Below, one piece after another: positions 7,588 to 15,389 of a stretch of DNA of 64,000 bases (position 1 is the stretch's first letter; each line of letters starts with the position of its first letter). The stretch is from Bog-756 sp963738545 (GTDB taxonomy: Bacteria; Actinomycetota; Acidimicrobiia; Acidimicrobiales; RAAP-2): the NCBI GenBank assembly GCA_963738545.1, contig CAVTXA010000009.1, positions 434,001-498,000 on the forward strand. Direction: 5' to 3'. The notes beneath the pieces were generated by a model that saw only the letters and a list, made by a program, of their open reading frames with translations, searched no databases and was not told where the DNA came from. The translations under genes were made by a program, and so were the position numbers.

Positions 7588-8178
7588 ATGACCACCCCCG
7601 CCCCCCGCTGTGTCCTGATCCGCCACGGCGAGACCGCATGGAGCCTCGACGGTCGCCATACCGGCCGCACGGACATCCCCCTCCTCCCCGAGGGGGTCGC
7701 CCAGGCCAGGGCCCTCCGGCCCGTGCTGGAGGGACGCCCCTTCGCTGCCGTGCTGACCAGCCCCCTGCGCCGGGCCCGGGAGACCGCCGAACTGGCCGGA
7801 TTCGGCCCCGGCGCGGTGGTCGACGAGGACCTGGCCGAGTGGGACTACGGGGCCTACGAGGGGGTGACCACCACCCAGATCCGGGTGGACCGCCCCGGAT
7901 GGGAGCTGTTCGCCGACGGGGTCCCCGAGGGCGAGTCGGCCCCGGACGTGGCCGTGCGGGTGGACCGGGTCATCGCCAGGATCCGGTCCACGCCCGGTGA
8001 CGTCGCCTGTGTGGCCCACAGCCACGTCCTCCGGGTCCTGGCCGCCCGATGGATCGGCCTGGACCCCGCGGTGGGACGGAGCCTGGTACTCGACCCCGCC
8101 GCCGTCAGCGAACTCGGTTGGGATCGTGAGCACCCCGTGCTGCTCTCCTGGAACTGGCACGGGGGGAGCGGGCGCTGA
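7588..8178 (+). CDS. Histidine phosphatase superfamily protein (phosphoglycerate-mutase-like)
   Basis: Branch-1 histidine phosphatase fold. The phosphohistidine motif is LIRHGETAW at about residues 11-19. The supporting Arg lies in LTSPLRRARETAEL, the acid in EWDYGAYEG, and the second catalytic His in CVAHSHVLRVLAARW. It has 196 aa. Similar proteins include GpmB-like phosphatases, acid phosphatases and alpha-ribazole phosphatase (CobC); the substrate cannot be assigned and no cobalamin genes are nearby. ATG 7588 is chosen because the domain begins eight residues later; an in-frame GTG at 7501 would add 29 unsupported residues. No clear SD precedes ATG 7588. It is divergent from the sigma factor. 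Confidence 0.88.
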   Translation: MTTPAPRCVLIRHGETAWSLDGRHTGRTDIPLLPEGVAQARALRPVLEGRPFAAVLTSPLRRARETAELAGFGPGAVVDEDLAEWDYGAYEGVTTTQIRVDRPGWELFADGVPEGESAPDVAVRVDRVIARIRSTPGDVACVAHSHVLRVLAARWIGLDPAVGRSLVLDPAAVSELGWDREHPVLLSWNWHGGSGR

Positions 8179-8179
8179 C

Positions 8180-8208
8180 CGAGGCTCAGCCCCGTCTGGC
8201 CAGCCTCG
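8180..8208. terminator. Hairpin between convergent phosphatase and channel-like gene
   Basis: CGAGGCT (8180-8186) pairs with AGCCTCG (8202-8208) across a 15-nt GC-rich loop. It sits 2 nt after the phosphatase stop and 20 nt past the end of the opposing gene, so it may terminate both. Confidence 0.45.
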
Positions 8209-8227
8209 TCCACTCAGGTCCCCCTGT

Positions 8228-9397
8228 TCAACGCCGATGCTCACTTCCGGGTGCGTCGCCCGCGCCGCCGGGCCGGCCGGTGTCAGCCGGGCCCCCGGAG
8301 CGCTCGGTGGCGGGGTGGCGATCGACCGGGCGGACCGGCTCGAGGGAGTCGGCGGGGAACAGGGTGCGGGGTCCGGTCCACCGGGCCGGGGGAGCGTTCA
8401 CGGCGTCGGCCAGGGCGTAGGCCACCGATTCGTAGTTGACCCGCCAGCCCCGGAACTGGGGCCAGGCCTCGGCGGCGGACCGGGACATCGGGTAGTCGAT
8501 GTCCTCCAGGCGCCGGTAGGCCGCGTCGAACTCCTCCTGCGGCAGGTGGATGGGGTCGTCGGCCCCGGGGTCCGGGTCGAAGGGCAGGCGGGCCACCTCG
8601 GCGATGTGGCGCAGACAGGTGAAGCCCATCCGGATGAGCATCTTGGCCTCGATGGGGGCCTGCTCAGGGTTGACGGCCACGGTCAGGGCGGCGGCGTCCA
8701 GGACGGCGATGAGGCTGACCACCCAGGAGTCCTGGGACCGGGGTGAGCGCAGGAAGAGCAGCGACGCGTAGCTGGTGTGGCTCTCGGCCACGTCGGCGGC
8801 CCACCGCTCCCACTCGGCGAACAGGCTGGCCAGGTTGTCGACGGCGCCGACCAGTTGGTGCCGGATCAGGAGCTCGGGACCCCAGGCCGGCGCACCGGCC
8901 CGGCTTCCGAGGAGTGTCACCAGGGTCTCGCGACGGTTGTAGGCGCCATAGAGCGTGGGCAGGTAGGCGATCTGGAGGGCCACCAGGACCAGGCCGGCAC
9001 CGGCGGCGAGGAAGTCGACGGCCCGGGAACCACTCCCGTGGCTCAGGGCGAACCCGAGGGTGAAGACCGAGGACCCGGCCTGCGAGAAGGCCGCCGCCAT
9101 CCCCGATCCGTCCACGCCGTAGTCGACGAAGGTGAAGCCCACGAGGGTGAGGAACAGCCATGTGGCCAGGAGCACCAGCAGGGCCACCGGTTCGCTCATG
9201 GCCAGGATCCGGTCGGACCCCGTGTAGTGGGGGGAGAGGCGGGCCACCCGGCGGAAGGCCGACCGGGAGACCCTCATGGGGTAGGTGACCAGGGCGGAGC
9301 CGGCCCGGGGCACGATGAGGACCCGAATGACACTGATCAGCGTGCCGAGGAGGATGACCACCCCGGCCAGGAGGGCGATGATGCGGGCGGCGTTCAC
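8228..9397 (-). CDS. Ion-channel-like membrane protein with a TLGF pore-loop motif
   Basis: A 389-residue protein. A hydrophobic helix at about residues 5-27 and a basic stretch are followed by a second helix (VALLVLLATWLFLTLVGF, about 73-90). A re-entrant segment SQAGSSVFTLGFALSHG (about 105-121) and a third helix (FLAAGAGLVLVALQIAYLPTLY) come next, then a soluble domain to the end with a Pro/Gly-rich tail. The outer-helix, pore-loop, inner-helix order with T-x-G-F recalls two-TM potassium channels, in which the filter is TVGYG. The last residue here is Ala rather than Gly, so K+ selectivity is doubtful. The soluble part shows no RCK/TrkA nucleotide site that I recognise. GTG 9397 has no visible SD. 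Function unknown. Confidence 0.8.
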   Translation of the reverse strand: MNAARIIALLAGVVILLGTLISVIRVLIVPRAGSALVTYPMRVSRSAFRRVARLSPHYTGSDRILAMSEPVALLVLLATWLFLTLVGFTFVDYGVDGSGMAAAFSQAGSSVFTLGFALSHGSGSRAVDFLAAGAGLVLVALQIAYLPTLYGAYNRRETLVTLLGSRAGAPAWGPELLIRHQLVGAVDNLASLFAEWERWAADVAESHTSYASLLFLRSPRSQDSWVVSLIAVLDAAALTVAVNPEQAPIEAKMLIRMGFTCLRHIAEVARLPFDPDPGADDPIHLPQEEFDAAYRRLEDIDYPMSRSAAEAWPQFRGWRVNYESVAYALADAVNAPPARWTGPRTLFPADSLEPVRPVDRHPATERSGGPADTGRPGGAGDAPGSEHRR

Positions 9398-9439
9398 GCC
9401 ACGACGCTGACGACGATGACGGCGGAGGTCCGGGGAGGC

Positions 9440-9889
9440 TCAGACGGCACTCTGGCGCAGGGTGGGGACCCGGCCCTGGGCCCGGGCCACCATGTCGGCC
9501 AGATTGAACGAGTCGAGGTGGGTGCGCATGTGTTCGCCCACATCGGCCCACACGGTGAGGAGCACGCACTGGCCCTCGTGGTCACAGGCACCGTTCTCGT
9601 GGGGGAGGCCGAAGTCGCCGGCCACGATGGGACCGTCGACGGCGGAGACAATCTGGGAGAGGGTGATCTCCTCGGGCGGACGGGCGAGGACGTAGCCGCC
9701 GCCCACACCGCGTTTGGACCGGACCAGGCCCGCCCCTTTCAGGGCCAGGAGGATCTGCTCCAGGTAGGGCTGGGGCAGGCCCGTGCGCTCGGCGATGTCC
9801 CGCACCGCGGTGGGACCCTCCCCGTCGGTGTGGAGGGCCAGGGACAGGAGGGCACGGCTGGCGTAATCACCTCGGGTGGAAACCTTCAC
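9440..9889 (-). CDS. Rrf2 family transcriptional regulator
   Basis: Winged-helix DNA-binding protein related to IscR and NsrR. The N-terminal helix-turn-helix region MKVSTRGDYASRALLSLAL ... VRDIAERTGLPQPYLEQILLALKGAGLVRSKRGVGGGYVLA is typical. The cluster-binding region has only two cysteines, in ACDHEGQCVLL (C-x5-C), where the canonical [2Fe-2S] members use three. It may therefore bind a cluster with another ligand, or sense differently. The length of 149 aa is normal. GTG 9889 is preceded at 6 nt by TAGCAT, so a leaderless mRNA is likely. No Fe-S biogenesis operon is adjacent; an NfuA-type gene lies 35 kb away. Confidence 0.92.
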   Translation of the reverse strand: MKVSTRGDYASRALLSLALHTDGEGPTAVRDIAERTGLPQPYLEQILLALKGAGLVRSKRGVGGGYVLARPPEEITLSQIVSAVDGPIVAGDFGLPHENGACDHEGQCVLLTVWADVGEHMRTHLDSFNLADMVARAQGRVPTLRQSAV

Positions 9890-9895
9890 AGGGCC

Positions 9896-9901
9896 ATGCT
9901 A
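9896..9901 (-). promoter_or_regulatory. -10 box for a leaderless Rrf2-regulator transcript
   Basis: On the minus strand TAGCAT is followed by 6 nt and then the GTG start at 9889. It is the same arrangement as before wag31. No SD is present. Confidence 0.55.
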
Positions 9902-9980
9902 TTGCCTGGCCGGCCCGGACGAGCGATGGTCGCGTGGACCCTGACCGCTGGAGGGCCGGCCGGGAGGCCGCGCCCAGGCG

Positions 9981-10655
9981 TCAGCGGCCCCCGAGCTTGC
10001 CGCCGGCCAGATCCTCGGCCATGGCCCATCCGAAGGCCACCAACCGACCGCCGGCGGGGGCGTCCACCTCGGCGAAGAAGGCGCACATGTCCTCGTCGGC
10101 GCCGGCCTTGGGGCTGACGAAGTCGAAGCCACCCGACTCGCATCCGTCACCGGCCACCACGAAGGTGCGGTCGTCGATCCGGCCGTCGGCCCCGAACCGC
10201 TTGGCCAGTCGGCGACCCCACGCCCGCTCCTCGCCGGTGGCCTTGTGTCCGGGCCCGGGCACCACGTCGGTGAGCCCGCTGAAGGCCCGGAAGCCCTCGG
10301 CGGCCAGCAGGCGGGTGCCGACCAGGACGTCCTCGTCCGGGAAGGCCAGCAGGGCCCGGCGGTACTTGTCACCCATCATGGCCCGGAGCACGGTGTCGGC
10401 CCGGGAGGTCCGGTCCACGGTGGCCAGCCCGATGAGCAGGGAGGGGGTGCCGCCGATCCGCTCGAGCGTGGAGAAGGAGTAGCCGCGGAGCTTGGCACCG
10501 TCGCGGGCCCGGGTCACCAGTACCCACTCCTCCCGCTGTTTTGACAGGAATCCGATATCGAATCGAGGTTCCCGCTCAGCGCACAGGTCGGCCATTTCGG
10601 CCAGCTCGGCGTCACTGATCGATGTGCAGTCCTTGGTCTCCACCTGGATGGACAT
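9981..10655 (-). CDS. Conserved unknown, possibly GNAT-like acyltransferase fold
   Basis: A 224-residue soluble protein with no signal peptide. Residues 10-100 (ELAEMADLCAEREPRF ... WVLVTRARDGAKLRGYSFSTLERIGGTPSLLIGLATV) loosely resemble the beta-strand pattern of GNAT N-acetyltransferases, but I cannot see the acetyl-CoA Q/RxxGxG/A loop clearly. Later segments include FPDEDVLVGTRLLAAEGFRAFSGLTDVVPGPGHKATG. I do not recognise the family. ATG 10655 is chosen because codon usage becomes typical there, while the frame upstream looks non-coding. A good promoter lies about 130 bp upstream, giving a long leader. The gene ends 91 bp before the Rrf2 regulator starts on the same strand. Confidence 0.75.
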   Translation of the reverse strand: MSIQVETKDCTSISDAELAEMADLCAEREPRFDIGFLSKQREEWVLVTRARDGAKLRGYSFSTLERIGGTPSLLIGLATVDRTSRADTVLRAMMGDKYRRALLAFPDEDVLVGTRLLAAEGFRAFSGLTDVVPGPGHKATGEERAWGRRLAKRFGADGRIDDRTFVVAGDGCESGGFDFVSPKAGADEDMCAFFAEVDAPAGGRLVAFGWAMAEDLAGGKLGGR

Positions 10656-10788
10656 ATGCCGTTCCGTACTCCTCGGTCTCCCTGCGGTGTCTACCGCCGG
10701 CCCCGGTCTGCCGTGGATTCCCCCTGTGCCGCCCCACCCCACGGGCCGGACGGGTTTGTGGGCCTCCACGCCAGGAGCCGTAACGACG

Positions 10789-10817
10789 ATTTTACGGGAT
10801 TTGGAGCCGTCTGTCGT
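10789..10817 (-). promoter_or_regulatory. Sigma-70 type promoter for the unknown gene at 9981-10655
   Basis: On the minus strand ACGACA (10812-10817) and TAAAAT (10789-10794) are separated by exactly 17 nt, the closest match to a consensus -35/-10 pair I find in the window. The start point would leave a leader of roughly 125 nt. Confidence 0.6.
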
Positions 10818-10978
10818 ATCCGGGGTCCCCAACCCCCTCGCGGACCCCCGCGTCTGACGGGTGAAGGGCCACGTCAGAGCGCATGCGGCGGGTCCTGACA
10901 GCCCGGTGAACTTTCTGACGAGCCGCCAGCTACGGGCCGTCTCCACCCAGCATCTCGACCGGTCAGACCTGGTTGGGC

Positions 10979-11004
10979 CCGCTCCGGCAGCGCCGCTGGA
11001 GCGG
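10979..11004 (-). terminator. Possible dnaE terminator hairpin
   Basis: A 7-bp GC stem (CCGCTCC/GGAGCGG) with a 12-nt loop lies 18 bp beyond the dnaE stop. There is no U-tract, so support is moderate. Confidence 0.4.
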
Positions 11005-11022
11005 ACGCCGGTCGACCGAGGC

Positions 11023-14000
11023 TCAGGAGCTCTGGATGGCGTCGGGCCCGAGCAGGACCCGGAGCTCACCGACGAGGCCGCGGCGGCTGTCCACGTTGAA
11101 CTCGGAGGGCAGGCGCAGCACCTTCTCGCCGACGTGGAGGAAGACCGGGGAGTCCCCTGGGTGCTCACGCAGTAGGCGCTTCAACCGGTCGACCAGGTTG
11201 TCGGTCAGACGGTTGAGGGGAAGGGAGATCTGCAGGTCGGCGTTCCCGTCCACGGCCAGCACGGGCCGCTGCACCTCCATGCACACCAGTTTGAGCCGGT
11301 CGTCGCGCAGGTCCACCCGGCCCTTCAGGACGACCACGGCATCGTCGTCGAGCAGGGCCCCGTAGTCGGCCATCGATTTGGGGAAGACGAACACCTCGAT
11401 GGAGGCGTTGAGGTCCTCCAGGACGAAGGTGGCCATGAGATCGCCCTTTTTCGTGTAGCGGCGCTTGAGCTCGGTGACCACCCCACCGACCAGTCGGACC
11501 TGGCCCTCCCCGCCGAAGCCACCGCCCGCCCCGCCCGACGGGTCGGGATCGATGTCTCGGAGCTCGGCCAGCGTGCAGTCGGTCAGGCGCCCGAGGGAGC
11601 CCTCGAGACCCATAAGCGGGTGGTCGCTGATGTAGAGACCGAGCATCTCTTTTTCGAAGGCCAGGCGCTGGCTCTTGTCGAACTCGGTGTCGGCGATGGG
11701 GATCCGCGTGTCGCCGAACCCGGTGGTCTGTCCCTCGGTCTCGGTCTCCAGGGAGGCGAACAGGGACACCACTCCGGCGTCGTGCTCCCGCCGACGCTCG
11801 AGGGTCCGGTCCACGATCTCCTCGTAGACCAGGCACAGACCCTGGCGGGGATGGCCGAGGGAGTCGAAGCCGCCCGCCTTGATGAGCGAGTCGAGGGTCC
11901 GCTTGTTGAGGACCTGGGGGTCGACCCGTTGACAGAAGTCGTAGAAGTCGGCGAAGGGTCCGGCCGCCTCCCGCTCGGCCACGATCAGCCCGACGAGGCC
12001 CTCGCCCACGTTGCGCACGGCGGCCAGGCCGAAGGTGATGGCCCCGGGCCGGTCGCCCTGGGCCCCGACGGTCCCCTCCCCGTCGGAGAAGTCGGCGGCG
12101 AACTCGGCCAGCGACCGGTTCACGTCGGGGACCAGCACCTCGATCCCCATCGTCCGGCACTCGGCCAGATAGACGGCCGTCTTGTCCTTGTTGTCCTTGA
12201 CCGAGGTGAGCAGGCTGGCGAAGTACTCCACCGGGTAGTGGGCCTTCAGCCAGGCCGTCTGGTAGGCGATGAACCCGTAGCCGTAGGCGTGGGACTTGTT
12301 GAAGGCGTAGTCGGCGAAGGGCTCGATGATGTCGAACAGGTCGGTGCCCAGTGACTCCTCGTAGCCGGTGGCCACGCAGCCGGCCACGAACTTCTCCCGC
12401 TCGGCTTGGATGAGGGCCCGGATCTTCTTGCCGCACGCCTTGCGCAGGTTGTCGGCCTCGGACAGGTCGTAGCCGGCGATCTTCTGGGCCACCCGCATGA
12501 CCGACTCCTGGTAGATCATCAGGCCGTAGGTGTCTCCGAGGACGTCCTCGAGGTCGGGGTGGAGGTAGCTCACCACCTGCCGACCGTTCTTCCGGTCGGC
12601 GTAGTCGCGGTGCATGTTGGCCGCCATCGGGCCGGGCCGGTACAGGGCCACCAGGGCGGCCACGTCGTCGAAGCTGGTGGGGGCCAGCGACCGCATGAGC
12701 GACCGCATGGGACCACCCTCGAGTTGGAAGACGCCCATCGAGTCGCCGCGGCACAGCATGGCGAAGGTGTCGGGGTCGTCGAGGGGGATGGTGTCGATGT
12801 CGGGCCGAGCGCCCGTGGAGACCTCGATGAGGTCGAGGGCCCGTTCGATGACCGAGAGGTTGCGCAGCCCGAGGAAGTCCATCTTCAACAGCCCGAGGTC
12901 CTCGACCCCGTGCATCTCGTATTGGGTGACGACCGGTGCGTCGTCGGGGTTGTTGCCGTCCGGCTTGCGCTGGACCGGGACGTACTCGGTCAGGGGCTCG
13001 TCGGTGATGACCACGGCGGCGGCATGGATACCGTCCTGGCGGCGGAGGCCCTCCAAGCCCTTGGCCACGTCGATGACCTTCTTGGCCTCGGCGTCGGTCT
13101 CGTACATGACCCGCAGCTCGCCGGCGGCGGCGAACCCGTCCTCGTGCCCCTCGGTGCGGTCGAGGCAGGCGGCCAACGGCGTGTCCCGTCCCATCAGGAG
13201 GGGGGGCATGGCCTTGGCGATCTTGTCGCCCACGATGTAGGGGTAGCCCAGCACCCGGGCGGCGTCGCGCACGGCGGCCCGGGCCTTGATGGTGGAGAAG
13301 GTGACGATCTGGGCCACGTGGTCCGACCCGTAGCGGTCGGCGGCGTACTTGATCATGTCGCCCCGGTATCGCTCGTCGAAGTCCATGTCGATGTCGGGCA
13401 TCTGGATGCGGCCGGGATTGAGGAACCGCTCGAAGAGCAGGTCGTACTTGATGGGGTCGAGGTCGACGATCTGCAGGCAGTAGGCCACCAGACACCCGGC
13501 GGCCGAGCCCCGGCCGGGTCCCACCCGGATGCCCTTGGAGCGGGCGAAGCGGATGAGGTCCCACACCACGAGGAAGTAGGCCGAGAACCCCATGTCCCCG
13601 ATGACCCCGAGCTCGTAGTCGAGGCGCTGCATGACCTCGGCCGGGACCGGGTGCCCGTAGCGCTCCTTGGCCCCGTCGATGCTGAGCTGGCGGAGGTAGC
13701 CGGCGGCCCGTTCCTCGTAGGTCACCCCCACGAACTCGTCGGGGACGGGGAACTTGGGCAGGCTGGGCCGACCGAAGTCGATCTCGACGTTGGCCCGCTC
13801 GGCGATCAGCAGGGTGTTGTCGCAGGCCTCGGGCAACTCGCTGAAGAGGTGGCGCATCTCGGCCGCCGACTTGAGGTAGTGCTCCTCGCCCTCGAACTTG
13901 AACCGCTTGGGATCCTCGATGAGGGCACCGGTCTGGACACAGAGGAGGGCGTCGTGGGCCACATGGTCCTCGCGGTGGGTGTAATGGCTGTCGTTGGTGG

Positions 14001-14685
14001 CCAGCAGCGGGGCACCGATGTGCCGGGCGATCTCCACGAGCGCCGGATTGGTCTTCTGCTGTTCGGGCAGCCCGTGATCTTGCAACTCGACGAAGAGATT
14101 GCCCTTGCCGAAGATGTCCTGGAGCCTCCCGGCCAGGGTCTCGGCTTTGATCCGGTCGTCAGCCAACAGGGCCTGGAGCACGACGCCGCCCAGGCAGCCG
14201 GTCGTGGCGATGAGTCCGGTGCTGTGGCGCTCCAGGAGTTCCCAGTCCAGTCGGGGCTTGTAGTAGTAGCCCTCGAGGTAGGCGGCCGAGGAGAGCTTCA
14301 GGAGGTTCCGGTACCCCTCAGTGGACTCGGCCAGCAGCGTCAGGTGGTAGTAGAGCTTCTCTCCACCGGCCACGTCACCACCGGTGTCGTCGACCTTGCC
14401 CTTGCGGACCGGTCGCTCGTGGCGGGACTCGGCGGCCATGTAGGCCTCGGTGCCGATGACCGGGTTGATGCCGGCGGCCCGGCAGGCGGCGTAGAAGTCG
14501 AGGACGCCGTACATGTTGCCGTGGTCGGTGATCCCGAGGGCCGGCTGCCCGTCGTCCACCGCCGCCTGCACCAGGTCCTTGACCCGGGCGGCACCGTCGA
14601 GCATCGAGAACTCGGTGTGGGTGTGCAGATGGGTGAACGACCGTGTCGCCAACGGGCGGATGCCTTCCTCGGTGTCGGGCTGCAT
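11023..14685 (-). CDS. dnaE: DNA polymerase III alpha subunit (replicative polymerase)
   Basis: C-family polymerase that carries out chromosome replication. An N-terminal PHP domain (THLHTHTEFSMLDGAARV, ALGITDHGNMYG) runs to about residue 300. In mycobacterial DnaE1 this domain provides proofreading, and its metal ligands look intact here. The polymerase palm has the catalytic PDIDMDFDERYRGD near residues 428-441. Then come the fingers (FNKSHAYGYGFIAYQTAWLKAHYP), a helix-hairpin-helix region and an OB fold (about residues 1045-1100, VRLVGGVVTELKRRYTKKGD). The 1220 aa match DnaE1. The ATG at 14685 is supported by the start of the PHP domain 18 residues in. No mutagenic dnaE2 partner genes are nearby. 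Confidence 0.98.
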   Translation of the reverse strand: MQPDTEEGIRPLATRSFTHLHTHTEFSMLDGAARVKDLVQAAVDDGQPALGITDHGNMYGVLDFYAACRAAGINPVIGTEAYMAAESRHERPVRKGKVDDTGGDVAGGEKLYYHLTLLAESTEGYRNLLKLSSAAYLEGYYYKPRLDWELLERHSTGLIATTGCLGGVVLQALLADDRIKAETLAGRLQDIFGKGNLFVELQDHGLPEQQKTNPALVEIARHIGAPLLATNDSHYTHREDHVAHDALLCVQTGALIEDPKRFKFEGEEHYLKSAAEMRHLFSELPEACDNTLLIAERANVEIDFGRPSLPKFPVPDEFVGVTYEERAAGYLRQLSIDGAKERYGHPVPAEVMQRLDYELGVIGDMGFSAYFLVVWDLIRFARSKGIRVGPGRGSAAGCLVAYCLQIVDLDPIKYDLLFERFLNPGRIQMPDIDMDFDERYRGDMIKYAADRYGSDHVAQIVTFSTIKARAAVRDAARVLGYPYIVGDKIAKAMPPLLMGRDTPLAACLDRTEGHEDGFAAAGELRVMYETDAEAKKVIDVAKGLEGLRRQDGIHAAAVVITDEPLTEYVPVQRKPDGNNPDDAPVVTQYEMHGVEDLGLLKMDFLGLRNLSVIERALDLIEVSTGARPDIDTIPLDDPDTFAMLCRGDSMGVFQLEGGPMRSLMRSLAPTSFDDVAALVALYRPGPMAANMHRDYADRKNGRQVVSYLHPDLEDVLGDTYGLMIYQESVMRVAQKIAGYDLSEADNLRKACGKKIRALIQAEREKFVAGCVATGYEESLGTDLFDIIEPFADYAFNKSHAYGYGFIAYQTAWLKAHYPVEYFASLLTSVKDNKDKTAVYLAECRTMGIEVLVPDVNRSLAEFAADFSDGEGTVGAQGDRPGAITFGLAAVRNVGEGLVGLIVAEREAAGPFADFYDFCQRVDPQVLNKRTLDSLIKAGGFDSLGHPRQGLCLVYEEIVDRTLERRREHDAGVVSLFASLETETEGQTTGFGDTRIPIADTEFDKSQRLAFEKEMLGLYISDHPLMGLEGSLGRLTDCTLAELRDIDPDPSGGAGGGFGGEGQVRLVGGVVTELKRRYTKKGDLMATFVLEDLNASIEVFVFPKSMADYGALLDDDAVVVLKGRVDLRDDRLKLVCMEVQRPVLAVDGNADLQISLPLNRLTDNLVDRLKRLLREHPGDSPVFLHVGEKVLRLPSEFNVDSRRGLVGELRVLLGPDAIQSS

Positions 14686-14820
14686 GTGTGGCGGGCTGCG
14701 GGGTCTCGCCCGGGTTCTCCACAGGGTGTGGACGAGTTACAGCCGTGTCATTCCGACGATAGCGCGCGCCGGGTGAGTCCCGACACTGACCGTCATCGGT
14801 GCTGGTCGGCACGGGTGGGT

Positions 14821-15387
14821 TCAGAGATAGGTGCCCGGGCGACCCACATCGGGCGGTCCCTGGGGGAGGGAGCGCTGGCGCATCTCGTCCAACTGCGCCC
14901 GTGCCGCCACCTGCTGGGCCACCAGGGTGGCCTGGATGCCGTGGAAGAGGCCTTCCAGCCACCCGACCAGCTGCGCGTGAGCGATCCGGAGCTCGGCGTC
15001 GGACGGCGTCGGCGAGTCGAAGGGGATGGATACCCGGTCCAGCTCGGCCACCAGGTCGGGGGAGAGGCCTTCGGACAGCTCGCGGATCGACTGCTCGTAG
15101 ATCTCCCGGAGGCGCCCCCGACTGGCCTCGTCCAGCGGGGCCAGTCGGACCTCCTCCAGCAGCTGCTTGACCATCGAGCCGATGCGGAGCAGTTTGGCCG
15201 GCTGCTCGATGGACTCGGTCCGGTCCCCGGGGTTCTCGTCGCCGTCCACCGCCTCGAGGGCGCCGTCGGGACCCGAGGGCGCAGCCGGCACCGCACCGTC
15301 GGTCCCCGGTGGGTCGACGATCTCGGGTCGCAGCGGGGTGGAGCCTGGCGTCGGCGGCGGGGCGGTCTCGGGGGTCTCGGAATCCAT
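14821..15387 (-). CDS. bpa: Bacterial proteasome activator Bpa (DUF2587)
   Basis: ATP-independent ring-forming activator of the 20S proteasome, also called PafE (Rv3780 in M. tuberculosis). A disordered acidic/Pro-rich N-terminus of about 65 residues precedes the helical core (LLRIGSMVKQLLEEVRLAP ... GRLREIYEQSIREL ... LVGWLEGLFHGIQATLVAQQVAARAQLDEM). The last residues are GTYL, close to the GQYL motif that docks into the proteasome alpha ring. The 188 aa are slightly longer than the mycobacterial protein. ATG 15387 is chosen because the acidic MDSETPE start is followed by normal codon usage. The upstream phosphatase gene ends 2 nt before it, so they are probably co-transcribed. Confidence 0.9.
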   Translation of the reverse strand: MDSETPETAPPPTPGSTPLRPEIVDPPGTDGAVPAAPSGPDGALEAVDGDENPGDRTESIEQPAKLLRIGSMVKQLLEEVRLAPLDEASRGRLREIYEQSIRELSEGLSPDLVAELDRVSIPFDSPTPSDAELRIAHAQLVGWLEGLFHGIQATLVAQQVAARAQLDEMRQRSLPQGPPDVGRPGTYL

Positions 15388-15389
15388 GG

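Larger units (their letters stand above)
10656..11022. other. 367-bp intergenic region between dnaE and the unknown gene
   Basis: It holds no convincing gene. It contains the promoter at 10789-10817 for the minus-strand gene at 9981-10655 and a possible dnaE terminator hairpin (CCGCTCC 10979-10985 pairing with GGAGCGG 10998-11004). Otherwise I see GC-rich leader sequence with no clear structured RNA. Confidence 0.7.

Noticed and set aside
7447..8244. Minus-strand open frame opposite the histidine phosphatase
   Set aside because: The plus-strand gene has full catalytic motifs (RHGE and the second His), so the opposite frame is a by-product.
9440..9889. IscR as a specific name for the Rrf2 regulator
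   Set aside because: Only two Cys at the cluster site and no isc operon nearby, so only the family name is given.
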